Assembly (NCBI RefSeq): GCF_030272615.1
Contig: NC_081406.1
Span: forward strand, 476,124,900-476,188,899
Source: Cryptomeria japonica
Taxonomy: Eukaryota > Streptophyta > Pinopsida > Cupressales > Cupressaceae
Reading direction: 5' to 3'
DNA: 64,000 nucleotides
The notes under the pieces were generated by a model. It was not told the origin of the DNA and searched no databases. It was given only the letters and a program-made list of their open reading frames with translations. Both the position numbers and the translations under genes were made by a program. Below are positions 1 through 11,685 of this stretch, piece after piece; position 1 is the stretch's first letter; each line of letters opens with the position of its first letter.

Positions 1-619
1 CTACAATCATCATGTCGACCAAGAACATGAAGAAACCACCAGATCAAAGAAAATCATCAATAACATGCTCACCGATCAATGTGGACCACCAAAACGGATA
101 GGACACAATCTAGAAACATCCATAAGAATCATGAATCACCACATCAAGAACCGTAACATCACCACTTACTAAAATCTTCATCATCATTATATCGAATCTC
201 AAGAACACTAATTGAACTAACTAGAAAACTGAAAGATTCACTTGCGGACCTCCAAATCATGAATCATTTGAATTGAGGACACACCAAAACGTTCCAAACA
301 CTACCAAATCAGAAAACCAAGATATTGCAATGTGGAGTAATGCAGAGCTAAATCCAGAACACTGATCAACATCGAATAACTAAAAAACCAACTACAATAC
401 CGGAACTCATAATGATCAAATCTTCATGCAAACCTCTAAAACTATAGTTGAATCAACTAGAGATACTTGTCTCAAAACCCTTTAATCTACAAAAACTCAT
501 CTATAAGGTATTGTTAAAACAAAATCATTTAATCTGATTGCAACACTGGAACACATAGAGGAATATGTTGACATCAATGATAACACATCACTCAATAAAC
601 TTCTTAACAATATCCAACA
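1..619 (-). mobile_element. Partial LTR (L), related to the LTR of element B
   Basis: The text resembles the U3 half of the LTRs at 911-2221 and 20011-21338: shared phrases about rare-codon-free AT-rich repeats, a GATCAATGTGGACC block, and the same terminal phrase ending AATATCCAACA at 619. The left end lies outside the window. Orientation is inferred from that of its relative. No polypurine tract follows the end, so this is more likely the upstream LTR of a minus-strand element whose body lies to the left, or a solo LTR. Confidence 0.6.
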
Positions 620-910
620 AGTTGTAACAATTGTTTTGGAGTTCTAAAATTTTTGTTCTAGAAGTGTATTTAGCATTAATGGTATTCGACAGTGATTGCA
701 ATGCTCCACATTCCTCCAGATGATGGTTTCAGGTGATGATATTTTATAAATACATTATTCATAATCTTAATTTATTTATTTCAAATTGGATCATGGTTTT
801 TTTCTTTGGAAGTGTGCTTGAGGAAGTTTGAGGATATGTTCATTTTGGGTCTAGCTGAACTTGAATGTTTTTGTTCTTGTTCTTGTTCTAGTGCTTACAA
901 TGTGTAATCT
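620..910. other. Unassigned spacer between two LTRs
   Basis: About 290 bp of AT-rich sequence with no ORF, no recognisable RT or gag phrase and no repeat shared with the rest of the window. It is the left flank of element B. It ends GTAATCT immediately before the LTR start TGTTGG. Confidence 0.5.
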
Positions 911-2221
911 TGTTGGCAACAACAATGAAAGAAAACTGAGAGGATGGGGGTAAATCAGTTTTCACCAGATCTTACAATTTAAGAACAACTTTGTATTAGA
1001 TCAATTCTCACAAGAACAAAGATAAGCACAATAACACAAAGATTTTGATGTGGAAAACTCGGTTAAGGGAAAAACCATGGTGGGAACCTGCCCACAATAA
1101 ACTGATACTCTACAATAGTATGTGAAAATATTACAATGGGTGATGCACATGCATTCAGGCACACTGCCTAGATCTCACTACTCAAAAACAAGAAGGGCTA
1201 CAACCTTGAGGAAGGCTCACTACCTTACAAAGATCGGACAAAATTATGGATTACATGAACTGAAAGAATAGCATCTCATAATGCCTGATGACAATTTTGG
1301 TTAAGCACATTTGTTTGCTCTGCAACAATCTCTTTTCTACACTTCTCACCAAAAGCTAAATTTTCTTGCTCGCACATACATCACTCTCTGATAATGAAGA
1401 CACAATACCGATATTAAAATTACATGAATATGACACCTATGTATACAAATCATCAACCTTGACTACAAGGTCGGCTCAACCCATAAGACCTAATTAAAAA
1501 ATTGCATCACACGATACATAGATCAACCACCAAACCAATGCAATGTCATGATGACATAGCATGGACCCAAATCAAATCCATGAACATGCAACACCACCAA
1601 AAATATTGCCAAGATCATCTAAAACATGCCACACCACCGAAAATGTCGCATAACATGAAGAACATCACCGGACCCATAATTTCCTCAATAATATGCACAA
1701 TGATCAATGCGGACCAGCAAAACAAATAGGACACAATTAGGAAACACCAACAAGCATGTTAGAACCATCTGCAATAGCTGCACCAACACCACTTAATCAA
1801 ATTTTCATCGATCAACATGCTGATAATCAAGAACACTCAACAACAACAATTGAGACTAAAAAGATAACTTGCAGAGAACCAAATCATGAACCATCTAAAT
1901 TGAAGATATACATGATCATCTAAATCACTCTCCCAAATCCACAACTCAAGATATAATCATTCTGGATCACAACAGATCAAATACAAGAATACTGCAATAC
2001 TAAACACTGAAAAACCAATCCTCATACCAGAATCCATAACTTGATCAAATCACCACATAACATCATGAAACCAACACTGAATCAACTAGAGATACTTCAT
2101 TACTAAAGTCACAAATCTTTAAATTATTTTCTGATGCAGATTAACTCTCTACAACACTAGAACATAGGAATATGTTGACATCAATGACAACAACATATCC
2201 TAGCAGCAACAATATCCAACA
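911..2221 (-). repeat. 3' LTR of element B
   Basis: Begins TGTTGGCAACAACAATG and ends AATATCCAACA on the plus strand, matching the LTR at 20011-21338 along its length. A polypurine tract complement (TCTCCCCCTTTGG) follows directly at 2222, as expected for the 3' LTR of a minus-strand element. It contains the stem-loop at 932-962 described separately. Many substitutions separate it from its partner, so the insertion is old. Confidence 0.85.
932..962 (-). promoter_or_regulatory. U5 stem-loop, element B 3' LTR
   Basis: AAAACTGA pairs perfectly with TCAGTTTT around a G-rich loop on the plus strand (C-rich in the element sense). Confidence 0.7.
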
Positions 2222-2461
2222 ATCTCCCCCTTTGGTATTGATGGAAACATATGGATGTGAACAAAAAATCAATGCAAAGAAATAAATCAACATGAACAAT
2301 CTCCCTCTGATATCATGCACACAAAGCTTCCAAGATAAGACAAATTTTTACATGCTTCTCTCCCCCTATGACATTAATGCAAAAATGCTCTAAAAACATA
2401 ATATGTCCCTCTAAGACTATGAAAATTATGATTCTCTCCACAAAAACACAAACCACTGAAC
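2222..2461 (-). promoter_or_regulatory. 3' UTR of element B with two polypurine-tract motifs
   Basis: The complement of a purine tract abuts the LTR at 2223-2234. A second CTCCCCC tract followed by an ATTAATG phrase lies at 2359-2379, about 138 bp further in. In retroelements this tract primes plus-strand DNA synthesis next to the 3' LTR. Element A was inserted at the end of this stretch. Paired tracts also occur in elements A and C. Confidence 0.65.
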
Positions 2462-3693
2462 TATTGGCCATTTGGAGGAATTGATTATGTGTTGCATTGA
2501 TATTTTGTCATTGATGTCAACACTAGCTATTTTGGATGCTTTATTGGCACCCTTCTGGTCCCAGTAGGTTGTTTTGGTTTCTGTTTGGATTTGATCTGGT
2601 ATGATCCGGTATGCTCCAGTATGTTTGGGTTATGGAATTGGCTTATTCATGCTACTCATGTTCAAGTTCAGTTAGTTGGTTTTGTTCTGGTGATCGGATG
2701 CTATCCTATTTACTAGCGAGCTTGGTTTGTTGTTCCAATGAGGGTTTCACCGACAGAGATTTGAAGAAGATCTTTGATGAATTGCATAAGTGGTGTTGGT
2801 GTGGCTTCTAGTGAAGATCCAAGATGCTAATGGTGATCATGTTCGAGACTTAGTTGATTAGGATTATTTCTTTAGCATGTATGGACCTATATTAGGTCCC
2901 GGTGTATCTAGGTTATGAACCAACTTAATGTAACGTGTGGATTGGACCTCTCGATGTGTTTTCGGGATGTCTTATGGGTTGGATATTATTTTTTTAGTCT
3001 TAGGCCAACATGTTTTGTAATTATGTAATTTTTTTATTGTCTGGTGGCCGATCTTATTATTTATGGTCGAGGGTTTGTATGTATATGAGGTAAGATCTTA
3101 TTGTAGATCATCATGGTATGGGATATGGATATGTAGGGAGTGAATAATGTAATAATCATTTAGGCAGAGGATTTGGTTGATCATTGGTGATCAAATTGGG
3201 TTTATGTAAGAAGATTTAGTCCTTCGGCATTGAGCTTAACTGGAACTATATTCAGGCATAGGAGATGCTATCTTTGCAGTTCATTCCTTCTTCCGGATTG
3301 TAGTCTAGATTTCTATGTAGTCAGTGAGACTCCTTTTGTGATGAGCAGTGCACTCTAGACTGTTGGCTTTCCTGCAAGTGCAGGCCCCTCAATTGTAATT
3401 CACATACTTACTGCAGAAGTATTATCTGACTATGGGTAGGCTTCCCACCATGGTTTTTCCCTTTACTGGGTTTTCCATGTATAAATATTGGTGCCATGTG
3501 GATGGTATTTATTCTTTGATTATTGCTTATGGTTAATTGGTTTATCTACTATTTTGGTATTTGGTTTATGCATTCTGGCATTGATCTTTTGGGTTCTGGT
3601 ATTAAAGTTTAATTGCTTAAGGTTTCGGTAATCTGGTGACAATTGATTAACCCCCCCTCTTAGTTGTCTTCCGGTTATTTGAACTATCTAACA
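2462..3693 (+). repeat. 5' LTR of element A
   Basis: 1,232 bp, ending in CTAACA directly before the primer binding site. The first two bases are TA where the 3' LTR has the canonical TG. A TATA-like GTATGTATATGAG lies near 3076, and a second TATAAATA at 3480-3487 occupies the place where other LTRs here read TCAAAAT, so it may be coincidental. The C-run hairpin is at 3638-3668. Confidence 0.88.
3638..3668 (+). promoter_or_regulatory. U5 stem-loop, element A 5' LTR
   Basis: GACAATTGA and TTAGTTGTC flank a loop with seven C; two positions of the nine-base stem are unpaired in this decayed copy. Confidence 0.55.
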
Positions 3694-3695
3694 AT

Positions 3696-3707
3696 TGGTA
3701 TCAGATC
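3696..3707 (+). other. Primer binding site of element A (initiator tRNA-Met type)
   Basis: TGGTATCAGATC begins 2 bp after the LTR and matches the 3' end complement of plant initiator tRNA-Met (TGGTATCAGAGC) except near its end. This is the usual primer of Copia elements. Confidence 0.85.
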
Positions 3708-3750
3708 TTTGGTCCTCTTTATAGAAGATTAACCACTTGAGGAAGATCCT

Positions 3751-4642
3751 ATGGTGACTAACAGTTCAAGTTCATCTAGTTCATCTGGAGCTATCTTTTA
3801 GAGAGATATTCCTAGGCTTGATGGAATAAATTACACAGTATGGAAGATTTAGATGGAGACTCATCTGATATGTCTTGGTAAGGAGATTTGGGAGATCACA
3901 CAGAATGGTGTTACACCTCATAATCCAACATCTGACAAACTTGGATAAGGAGCTTGAGAATGATTGTACAACAAAATAAGCCCTCTTGTGTGCACTTTCT
4001 GATCAACAAATAATGGGACTAACCGACAAATCATCTGCAAAGGCTATATGGGACAAGTTGGAGACTCTTGATGAAGGTGACCCTACTGTGAAGATTGCTA
4101 AACTTTATGGTTACCGGGTGAGATATGAAAACTTGAAAATGGAAGAAGATGAAAGGATTACTACATTCATGGAAAGGGTAAATGAGATTTTGATGGGAAT
4201 TCAGTGTTGTGGTGGAACTCTTAGTGAAGATGAAATAGTTTCTAAAGTTCTGAGAGCTTTACCACTGACTTACAAGATGAAGGCTAGTGCTATTAATGAA
4301 TTGAGAACAATGGCTAATATTTCTATCAATAAAGATATCTTGGTTGGGAAATTATCTACTTTTGAGCTTGAAGAATTTGAAACCTCTAGAGCTGTGAAGT
4401 TTGAACCTACTTTTCATGCATCTGCATCATCAACCAGAAAGAAAGATTGGAAAGCTTTATATGCAAAGGAATTGGATGATATGAAGAGAGAAGATGAATA
4501 ATTTGAGCAACTTGAAGCCCTATTTGCTAGAAGAGTACCTAAAGGACTGGTAGGAAGTAAGTATGAAGGAAAAGAACCTTTTAAATGTTTTGCATGTAAT
4601 ACGATTGGTCATTTTGCATCTAGATGTCCTGAAAGGAATTGA
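3751..4642 (+). pseudogene. Element A gag relic with zinc knuckle
   Basis: Gag packages element RNA into virus-like particles. The likely start is ATG at 3751, followed by a serine run and the phrase LDGINYTVWK, typical of the N-terminus of Copia gag. TAG stops follow early, at about 3798 and 3850. The best open stretch is 3986-4501 (171 aa, with KAIWDKLETLDEGD and ILMGIQCCGGTLSEDEIVSKVLRALP as typical gag phrases, each shown here in short form only), ending in TAA. In the same frame, 4588-4640 encodes the knuckle CFACNTIGHFASRC, a complete CX2CX4HX4C motif. Confidence 0.85.
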
Positions 4643-5236
4643 AGATTTGAAAAAAGAGCTAGAAGATTTTTTAAGCCTAATCTTGGATATCAGAAGAAGT
4701 ATAAGTATAGGAAAAATAGAGACAAACCATGCTACATAGAGGATGAGGAAGGTGTGACTGATTCTGATGATGAACTAACAGAAGACTCTGCTAGTGGTTC
4801 TGACAATGGAAAGGAATGGGTGTTCCTGGCTATCAAGGAAGATGTTCTGACATTGGAAGAGAATGTACCTGAAGATAAGGAACTTTGAGCTAAAATTAAA
4901 GATAAGGATGAATGGGTAACTAATAGTGGATGTTCACATCATATGACTGGAGATAAAGGGAAGTTTCTATCTTTGCAAGAATTTGATGGCGGACTGGTTA
5001 GATTTGGAGATGACAAAGCATGTACGATCAAGGGAAAATGAACTTTATCATTGGATGGTAAGAACAATACTGATAATGTTTATTATGTTGAAGGTTTAAG
5101 ACATAATCTTTTGAGTGTAGGAAAATTGGTGGATAAGGGATTTCAATTATTGTTCAAGGATGGAAAATGCAAAATCATTAATAGATCTGGTTTGGAGATT
5201 GCAACCGGTACATAGATAAAAGGTAATATATTTCAT
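4643..5236 (+). pseudogene. Element A protease relic
   Basis: After an acidic linker, the segment near 4911-4965 reads WVTNSGCSHHMTG, where active Copia proteases have WVxDSGCSHHMTG. The catalytic Asp is therefore Asn here. It is followed by NVYYVEGLRHNLLSVGKL, a standard Copia phrase before the integrase. In-frame stops lie at about 4888, 5040 and 5215. The region is translated in the same frame as gag and integrase. Confidence 0.82.
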
Positions 5237-6424
5237 TTGAATTCCAGTGAGAAGATGTGTTTGATTGCACAAATTGATGAGAGTTGGTTATGGCATAAAA
5301 GGCTATATCATGTGAATTTTGATTACATTGTAAAGATCAGTTCAACTAAGGCAGTTAGAGATATACCTAAGATTGTGAAGCCCTATAATCTGATATGTAA
5401 AGAATGTCAAATGGGTAAACAGGTAAGAACCACTTTTAAGAGTATACAAGGCAAATATAATGATGTTCTTGATCTTATTCATACTAATTTGTGTGGCCCT
5501 GCTAGAGTTAAAAGTTTTCAAGGTGATAGATATTTTATGCTAATCATTGATGATTATTCTAGAATGATGTTGGTTACTTTTCTAAGGGAGAAATATGAGG
5601 CTTTTGAAAATTTTAAAATATTTAAGGCTAAAGTTGAGACAAAGAAAATATTGAAGATTAAATGTTCAAGGTTAGATCATGGTGGATAATTCACATCCGG
5701 TGAGTTTACTAACTTTTGTGAGAAGCATGGAGTAAGGAGACAAGTTTTTGCTCCCCGGACACCTTAGCAGAATGGAGTTGTGGAAAGGAAGAACAAAACT
5801 ATCTTGGATGTTGCTAGAAAAATGATGATGGAAGCTAGTCTACCTCATATCTACTGGAGAGAAGCAGTGAGCACAACAACTTATACATTCAATAGAGTAC
5901 ATATCAAAGGAGAAACTGATAAGACATCTTATGAATTATGGTTTGACAATACACCTGCAGTTAAGTATTTTAGAATCTTTGGTAGTAAATGTTATATTAG
6001 GAGAGATGATATCATTGGCAAATTTGATCCTAGATGTGATGAAGATATTTTTCTTGGTTATTCTAATAAAATAAAATCATATAGATGTTATAACAAGAGA
6101 TTGCAGAAAAATATGGAGAGTGATAATGTCAAGGTGGATGAACTAAATAGAAGTCAAATCAGAGTTTATGAGCAAGAACCGATAGTGGAAATGATCATAA
6201 CTAAACCCATAGCACCTTTAACAAAACATAATGTTGAACTAGTTACTTCTGCAGTATCAAAAAATTCAACAGTAACTGAAGAACCAAGAAGAGGAATAGA
6301 GAGTCAGAAGACTCCTAAGTATGTGAGATTGAATCATTCAGAAGATCAGATCATTGGGGATAAGAACACTAGAGTGATGAAAAGAAGGAGCTTGACATAT
6401 AATGAGGTATGTTTAATTTCTTAA
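5237..6424 (+). pseudogene. Element A integrase relic
   Basis: Integrase joins element cDNA to host DNA. The GAG-pre-integrase zinc region shows HKRLYHVNFDYI and CKECQMGK (an H-H-C-C arrangement). The catalytic core has IDDYSRMMLVTFLREK with the first catalytic Asp, a GG-stop-F where DNGGEF with the second Asp is expected (TAA at 5687-5689), and NGVVERKNKTILDVARKMM with the Glu. A further TAG at 5765-5767 replaces a Gln codon. The C-terminal part runs through WREAVSTTTYTFNRVHIKG and FGSKCYIRRDD, ending in TAA at 6422-6424. Confidence 0.87.
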
Positions 6425-7330
6425 GTTGAACTGGTATCTATAATTGAAGCATGTAAAGATGAATGTTGGATGAAAGCTATGGAAGAAGAGTTAGATCAGA
6501 TTGAGAAAAATAACACATGGACTTTAGTTGCCTGGCCTAAAAATCAGAATGTTATTGGAACTAAATGGGTTTTTAGGAATAAATTAAATGAAGATGGACA
6601 AGTTGTAAGGAATAAAGCTAGATTGGTTTGTAAAGAATATTCTCAGAAGGAAGGAATTGATTATGGTGAAACTTTTGCACTTGTAGCTAGGATTGAAGCT
6701 ATAAGATTATTTATTGCCTATGTTGCACATAAAAACTACAAGGTTTATTAGATGGATGTCAAGTGTTCATTTTTGAATGGCGATCTTGATGAGGAAGTTT
6801 ATATTGAGCAACCTGATGGTTTTTCACTTTCAGATGATACAAACATGGTTTGCGGGTTAAGGAAAGCTTTATATGGATTGAAACATGCACCTAGAGCTTG
6901 GTATGCAAGGTTAGATAAATATCTTTTGAAGCTTGGATTCACTAAAGGTAATACTGACAATAATCTATATTATAAAGTCATTGATGATGATATACTGATT
7001 ATTGAAGTATTTGTTGATGACATCATTTTTGGAGGTGAAGATAAGTTGTGCATGGAATTTTCTAAGAATATGGAGAAAGAATTTGAAATGTCTATGATTG
7101 GAGAAATGAAATTCTTCTTAGGTTTGCGAATTAATCAGACTGATAAAGGAATTTTCATCTATAAAACTAAGTATGCTAGGGAATTGTTGAAGAAATTTGG
7201 TATGGTAGATTCTAAAATGGTAAGTACTCCTATGGTTAAAAGTGATAAATTGACAAGGAAAGATGAATCTGCATCAGTAAATCCTATAAGATACAAATCT
7301 ATGATTCGAGGTCTTCTATATTTGACTTAG
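6425..7330 (+). pseudogene. Element A reverse transcriptase relic
   Basis: The RT domain runs from [19 protein letters not shown] through [37 protein letters not shown] and LRKALYGLKHAPRAWY to the catalytic box FVDDII at about 7011-7028 (YVDD in most Copia). TAG at 6749-6751 and at 7328-7330 each replace the Gln expected in YQMDVK and LTQTR. Apart from these stops the domain is well preserved and spans the full expected length. Confidence 0.88.
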
Positions 7331-7956
7331 ACTAGGCTTGACATAATGAATGATGTTTATATTGCATCTAGATATCAAAGTGATGCTAGAGAGAATCATG
7401 AGAGTGTGGTGAAAAAAAAATTAGATACTTGCAAGGTACATCTGAATATGGTTTGTGGTATCCTAAGGATGATGACTTTACTTTATGTGCATATATAGAT
7501 GCAGATTGGGTTTGTGATGTTGATGACTAGAAAAGTAATTTATGTGGAGCTTTCTTTCTTGGAAAGAAGTTGGTTTCATGGATCAGAAAGAAATAATCAT
7601 GTACTTCTTTACCTATTGCTGAAGCTGAGTATGTTGTTGCTTCAATGTACACAGGTTCTATGGATGAAGCAAATGTTGAAGGACATTAAAGTGCATTGCA
7701 CTGGACCAATAGTTATTCACCGTGATAACTCTGCTACTATTACATATCAAAGAATCAGGTATTTCACTCTAAGACAAAGCACATATCCATCAAGTATAAT
7801 TGTTTGAAGGAGAAGGTGGAAGAAAATGAAGTTAGACTGGTTTATGTGAACACTAAAAAACAAATTGAAGATATTTTCACTAAACCTTTGCCTAAAGAAT
7901 CATTTGAGTACCTGAGAGATAGATTAGGGGTTTGTGCCCCTCCGATAGAGAACTAA
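7331..7956 (+). pseudogene. Element A RNase H relic
   Basis: Degrades RNA in the RNA-DNA hybrid in live elements. The phrases GLWYPKDDDFTLCAYIDADW, AFFLGKKLVSW, AEAEYVV and VNTKKQIEDIFTKPLPKESF are typical of the Copia RNase H end. A run of nine A at about 7417-7425 marks a frameshift and several further stops follow. The final GVCAPPIEN ends in TAA at 7954-7956, matching the end of the element B polyprotein (SSPPDEN). Confidence 0.85.
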
Positions 7957-8322
7957 TTGATGTTATTTGACATCAGTCCTGTATGTATTATCAGAGATAT
8001 TATTCATTTCGACATTGATGTGGTGATGCTACTGCTTAGGGAGAGTAGTTAGCCTTATGTTTTAGTGTTTTTTTATTTTTGCTTTGATATTTTTGTTAGA
8101 TTTCTATCATTGATGTCAAAGGGGGAGAGATATATGTAACAAAAAGAGCTTTACAGAGATATCATTCATAGGGAGAGTTTGGTCTTTGTTTCAGAACTTC
8201 ATTGCTATATCTTGGTGTGGGAGATTGTCGATTGTCTTCCATTGGGGAGACTTGTTTTGGTATTTCTTGGCACTTGGATGTTTTTCACATCTAGTGTTGC
8301 CATCAATGCCAAAGGGAGAGAT
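7957..8322 (+). promoter_or_regulatory. Element A 3' UTR with two polypurine tracts
   Basis: The tract AAAGGGAGAGA at 8311-8321 abuts the 3' LTR. A stronger tract, GTCAAAGGGGGAGAGA, lies about 195 bp upstream at 8114-8129. Both follow an ATTGATG/ATCAATG phrase. The rest has no coding signal. Confidence 0.7.
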
Positions 8323-9114
8323 TGTTGGCCATTTGGAGGAATTGATTATGTGTTGCATTGATGTTTTGTCATTGATGTCAACACTAGCTATTTTGGATGA
8401 TTACCGACACCCTTCTAGTCCTCGTAGGTTGTTTTGGTTTTTGGTTGGATTTCATCTTGTATGTTCCAGTATGTTTGGGTTATGGAATTGGCTTATTCAT
8501 GCTACTCATGTTCATGTTCAGTTAGTTGGTTTTGTTCTAGTGATCGAATTTTATCTTGTTTACCAGCGAGCTTGGTTTTTTGTTCCGGCGAGGGTTTCAC
8601 CGACAGAGCTTCGATGAAGATCTTTGATGAATTGCATAAGTCATGTCAGTGCAGCTTCTCATGAAGATTCAATATGCTGATGGTGATCATGTTCTAGACT
8701 TAGTTGATTGGGATTATTGATTTGGCGTGTATGGACCTATATTGGGTCCCATTGTATCTAGGTTATGGACTGACTTAATGTAACATGTGGATTGGGCCTC
8801 TCAATGTGTTTCTAGGATGTCTTATGGGTTGGATATTATTTGTTTGTTCTTAGGTCAAAATGTTTTGTAATTATATAATTGTTTTATTGTCTGGTGGCCA
8901 ACCTTATTGTTTATGGTCGAGGGTTTGTATATATATGATGTAAGATCTCATTGTAGATCATCATGGTATGGGATATGGATATGTAAGGAGCGAATAATGT
9001 AATAATCATTCAGGCAGAGGATTTGGTTGATCATTGGTGATTGAAATGGGTTTATGTAAGAGGATTTAGTCCTCTGGTATTAAGCTTAATCAGAACTATA
9101 TTCAGGCATAGGAG

Positions 9115-10292
9115 TGTTAGGCCCAATATGGAAAGCTAATGTACTAAGAGGGAAGGGGTGAATCAGTACTTCAAATCTTTTCTTCAACAATAACTTTACT
9201 ATTAAGCATAAACCAGAAACTGTTGTAACATAATATAATGCTAAAACAAATAAATAACAATCATACATGATTCACTCCATAACACATATATTTTGGTTAC
9301 GCAGAAACTCTTAGTTAGAGAGAAAAACTGCAGTGGGGATGACACCCACAACTTCACTACTGCAATAATAAAGGTTGCTCGGTTAGAGCTACATGTTTAT
9401 CTATTTTTGATAGCTTACCCTATTAGGAGTATCAAGATCTTTAGATCTACCTTAATAAAAGATTTTACAACACTTATTCTAAAATGTTGCACCTTGTTAA
9501 AGGCTTTACAATTTATAGACTTTGTTAGAGTCTTTTACCCTGTTAAAGGTTTCTCTTACAACTCAAAATATTACTATGAAAATCTTACAAAATATCTACA
9601 ACTTCACATCTTAAAGCAGATTCTATGTGCTCAAAATGAGATTACCTTGCTTATAGCATACCTCAGTAACCCATAAATTTTCTCGGTAAACCTTTCTGTT
9701 TACTCTGTTCCTTGATTGTTCTCTAAAATCCTTCTCGGTGACCTCTGTGTATCTTTGTCAATCATAATAGTCATAACACAGTGCTTTCTCATGATTTTTC
9801 TTTTCACATATGTCTTGCTTCACACACATGTTTGATCCTCAATTCATGCTGTATAAATAGATCTCTTGTAATGGTGATCTTGTTCATGCTTCAATCTTAC
9901 AAACATGATTCATTAAATGAATAACCATACAAAATTATTTCATTGGACAGATGTCCTCAAAATCATACAAAATCTTAAGTGCAATTTCCAATGTGTTAAC
10001 GGTTCCTTGTTCCTTGATCTTTGTAACACGTTTCCACATATGTGTCTAGGTTCAATGAATCTGGTAACACATTTTACTCGGTGTGTATGAACTTGATATA
10101 CCATCTTTGCTGCTCGGTAGTCATAGAACGTTACTCAGTAGACAACTCGATGTATACTAAACTTTGTGACTCCTTTCTTCTATAACTGACTACTCTGTGC
10201 TTATCGACTTAATATTTCAGTAATAATAACTAACTAGAGTATATAGAATGACTTTGGACATAAAACTAATGACAAATTAATAAATAGTAACA
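9115..10292 (-). mobile_element. Solo LTR H
   Basis: Begins TGTTAGGCCC and ends AATAGTAACA, flanked by a perfect 5-bp duplication AGGAG (9110-9114 and 10293-10297). No internal coding sequence is present, so it is most simply a solo LTR left by LTR-LTR recombination. The G-rich stem-loop at 9141-9169 lies near its plus-strand start, so its own orientation is minus. No other copy occurs in the window. Confidence 0.88.
9141..9169 (-). promoter_or_regulatory. U5 stem-loop, solo LTR H
   Basis: GTACTAA pairs with TCAGTAC except one mismatch-type A-C position; loop is AGGGAAGGGG-like. Confidence 0.6.
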
Positions 10293-10670
10293 AGGAGATG
10301 CTACCTTTGCAGTTCATTCCTTCTTCTGGATTGTAGTCTGGATTTCTATGTAGTTAGTGAGACTCCTTTTGTGATGAGAAGTGTGCTCTAGGTTGTTGGC
10401 CTTCCTACAAGTGTAGGCCCCTCAATTGTAATTCACATACTTACTGCAGAAGTATTATCTGACTATGGGTAGGCTTCCCACCATGGGTTTTCCCTTTACC
10501 GAGTTTTCAACATATAAATCTTGGTGTCATGTAGATGGTATTTATTCTTTGATTATTGCTTATGCTTAATTGGTTTATCTTCTATTTTGATATTTGGTTT
10601 ATGCATTCTGATATTGATCTTTTGGGTTTTGGTATTAAAGTTTAATTGCTTAATGTTTCGGTGATTTGGT

Positions 10671-10701
10671 GACAACCGATTCACCCCCCCTCTCAGTTGT
10701 C
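10671..10701 (+). promoter_or_regulatory. U5 stem-loop, element A 3' LTR
   Basis: GACAACCGA and TCAGTTGTC pair at eight of nine positions around a loop with seven C. Confidence 0.65.
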
Positions 10702-10731
10702 TTCCAGTTATTTGAATTGTCTAACATGAAC

Positions 10732-11685
10732 CACACACTGATTACTCCTTCTAAGTAGCAACACCTTCTCATCAATCCATATATTAAGATAAGACTATGA
10801 AGTCCACATGACTGATGCATCTCAATGCATCTAGTTCTCATCAGGAGGGGAAGAAACCGCTAACTTGTCTCTCAGATATATAAATGTATTTGCAAGCAAA
10901 GGCCTAGTAAAAATATCTACAATCTGACCCTTTGTAGATACATACTCCAATTTGACTTCTTCCTCATCAACTTTCTCCCTCAAGAAATGATACTTGATTG
11001 ATATATGTTTTGTTTTAGAATGTAGTACCGGATTCTTGGAAATATTAATAGCATTTGAATTATCACAATATATAATAGTAGGCTCATCATAAACAACTCT
11101 AATGTTCTTCAACATCTACTTCATCCAAACTACCTTAGTACAGTTGCTAATAGCAGCAATGTATTCAGCTTCCGCAGTAGATAGAGAAATAGAATATTGC
11201 TTCTTACTTGCCCAAGAAACCAACTTCTTTCCCAAAAAGAATTCTCCATCGGTAGTGCTTTTTCGGTCATCAACATCACTTGCCCAATCAGCATCAGTAT
11301 AAGAACATAACATGAAATCATTATTCTTCAAATACCACAAACCATAGTCAACTATCCCCTTTAAGTATCTAAAAATCCTCTTCACAACAGTAGCATGACT
11401 TTCTTTATGATCAACTTGAAATCTTTCACAAAGACAAACAACGTGCATAATATCTGGTCTAGTCTGAGTCAAGTATAACACTCCACCAACCATAGATCTA
11501 TACAAGGTCTGATTAACTTTTAGAGATTTATCATGCTTAGACAACTTGCCTCCAATCACCATAGGAGTTCCAATAGGTTTGGAGTTATCTACCCAAGCTT
11601 CTTCAACAATTCCTTCACATAGATTGTGAAATGAAAATGCCTTTATCAGTCTGTGTAATCTTTTGGTCTTGGAACAAGTTCCCAT
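10732..11685 (-). pseudogene. Element B RNase H and tail of RT
   Basis: On the minus strand, after the RT deletion, the frame shows TPMVIGGKLSKHDKSL, YRSMVGGVLYLTQTRPDIMH, RYLKGIVDYGLWYLK, YTDADWASDVDDRKSTTDG, SLSTAEAEYIAA and CDNSNAINISKNPVLHSKTK. These are the linker and RNase H of a Copia polyprotein. The frame is open over 189 aa (11685-11116) and 94 aa (11115-10831). The stop at 10831 follows SSPPDEN, the same ending as in element A. Better preserved than the equivalent part of A. Confidence 0.85.

Larger units (their letters stand above)
2462..10726 (+). mobile_element. Element A: degenerate Ty1/Copia retrotransposon
   Basis: A complete but decayed plus-strand element: 5' LTR 2462-3693, primer binding site 3696-3707, gag, protease, integrase, RT and RNase H in the usual Copia order, polypurine tract 8311-8322, and a 3' LTR from 8323 to 10726 that is itself interrupted. 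The 5-bp target duplication TGAAC is perfect (2457-2461 and 10727-10731). It lies in opposite orientation to its host, element B. Its coding frame is largely continuous but is broken by about ten stops and a frameshift, so it cannot be autonomous now. Confidence 0.9.
8323..10726 (+). repeat. 3' LTR of element A, interrupted by solo LTR H
   Basis: Starts TGTTGGCCATTTGG and ends CTAACA, matching the 5' LTR at 2462-3693. Colinearity breaks at 9114 and resumes at 10298. The gap is accounted for by the 1,178-bp solo LTR plus a duplicated AGGAG. The C-run hairpin of this copy is at 10671-10701. Confidence 0.9.

Noticed and set aside
660-740. Possible exon ending GGTTTCAG before GTGATG at about 731-737
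   Set aside because: No matching acceptor with an open frame upstream; too short to support.
3480-3487. TATAAATA as the promoter of element A
   Set aside because: Homologous positions in other LTRs read TCAAAAT next to a conserved block, and the site is only about 200 bp from the LTR end; an upstream TATA-like site near 3076 fits better. Kept only as a note.
8179-8664. Overlapping 60-143 aa ORFs at the 3' end of element A
   Set aside because: They span the polypurine tract and the LTR border, which is noncoding in this family.
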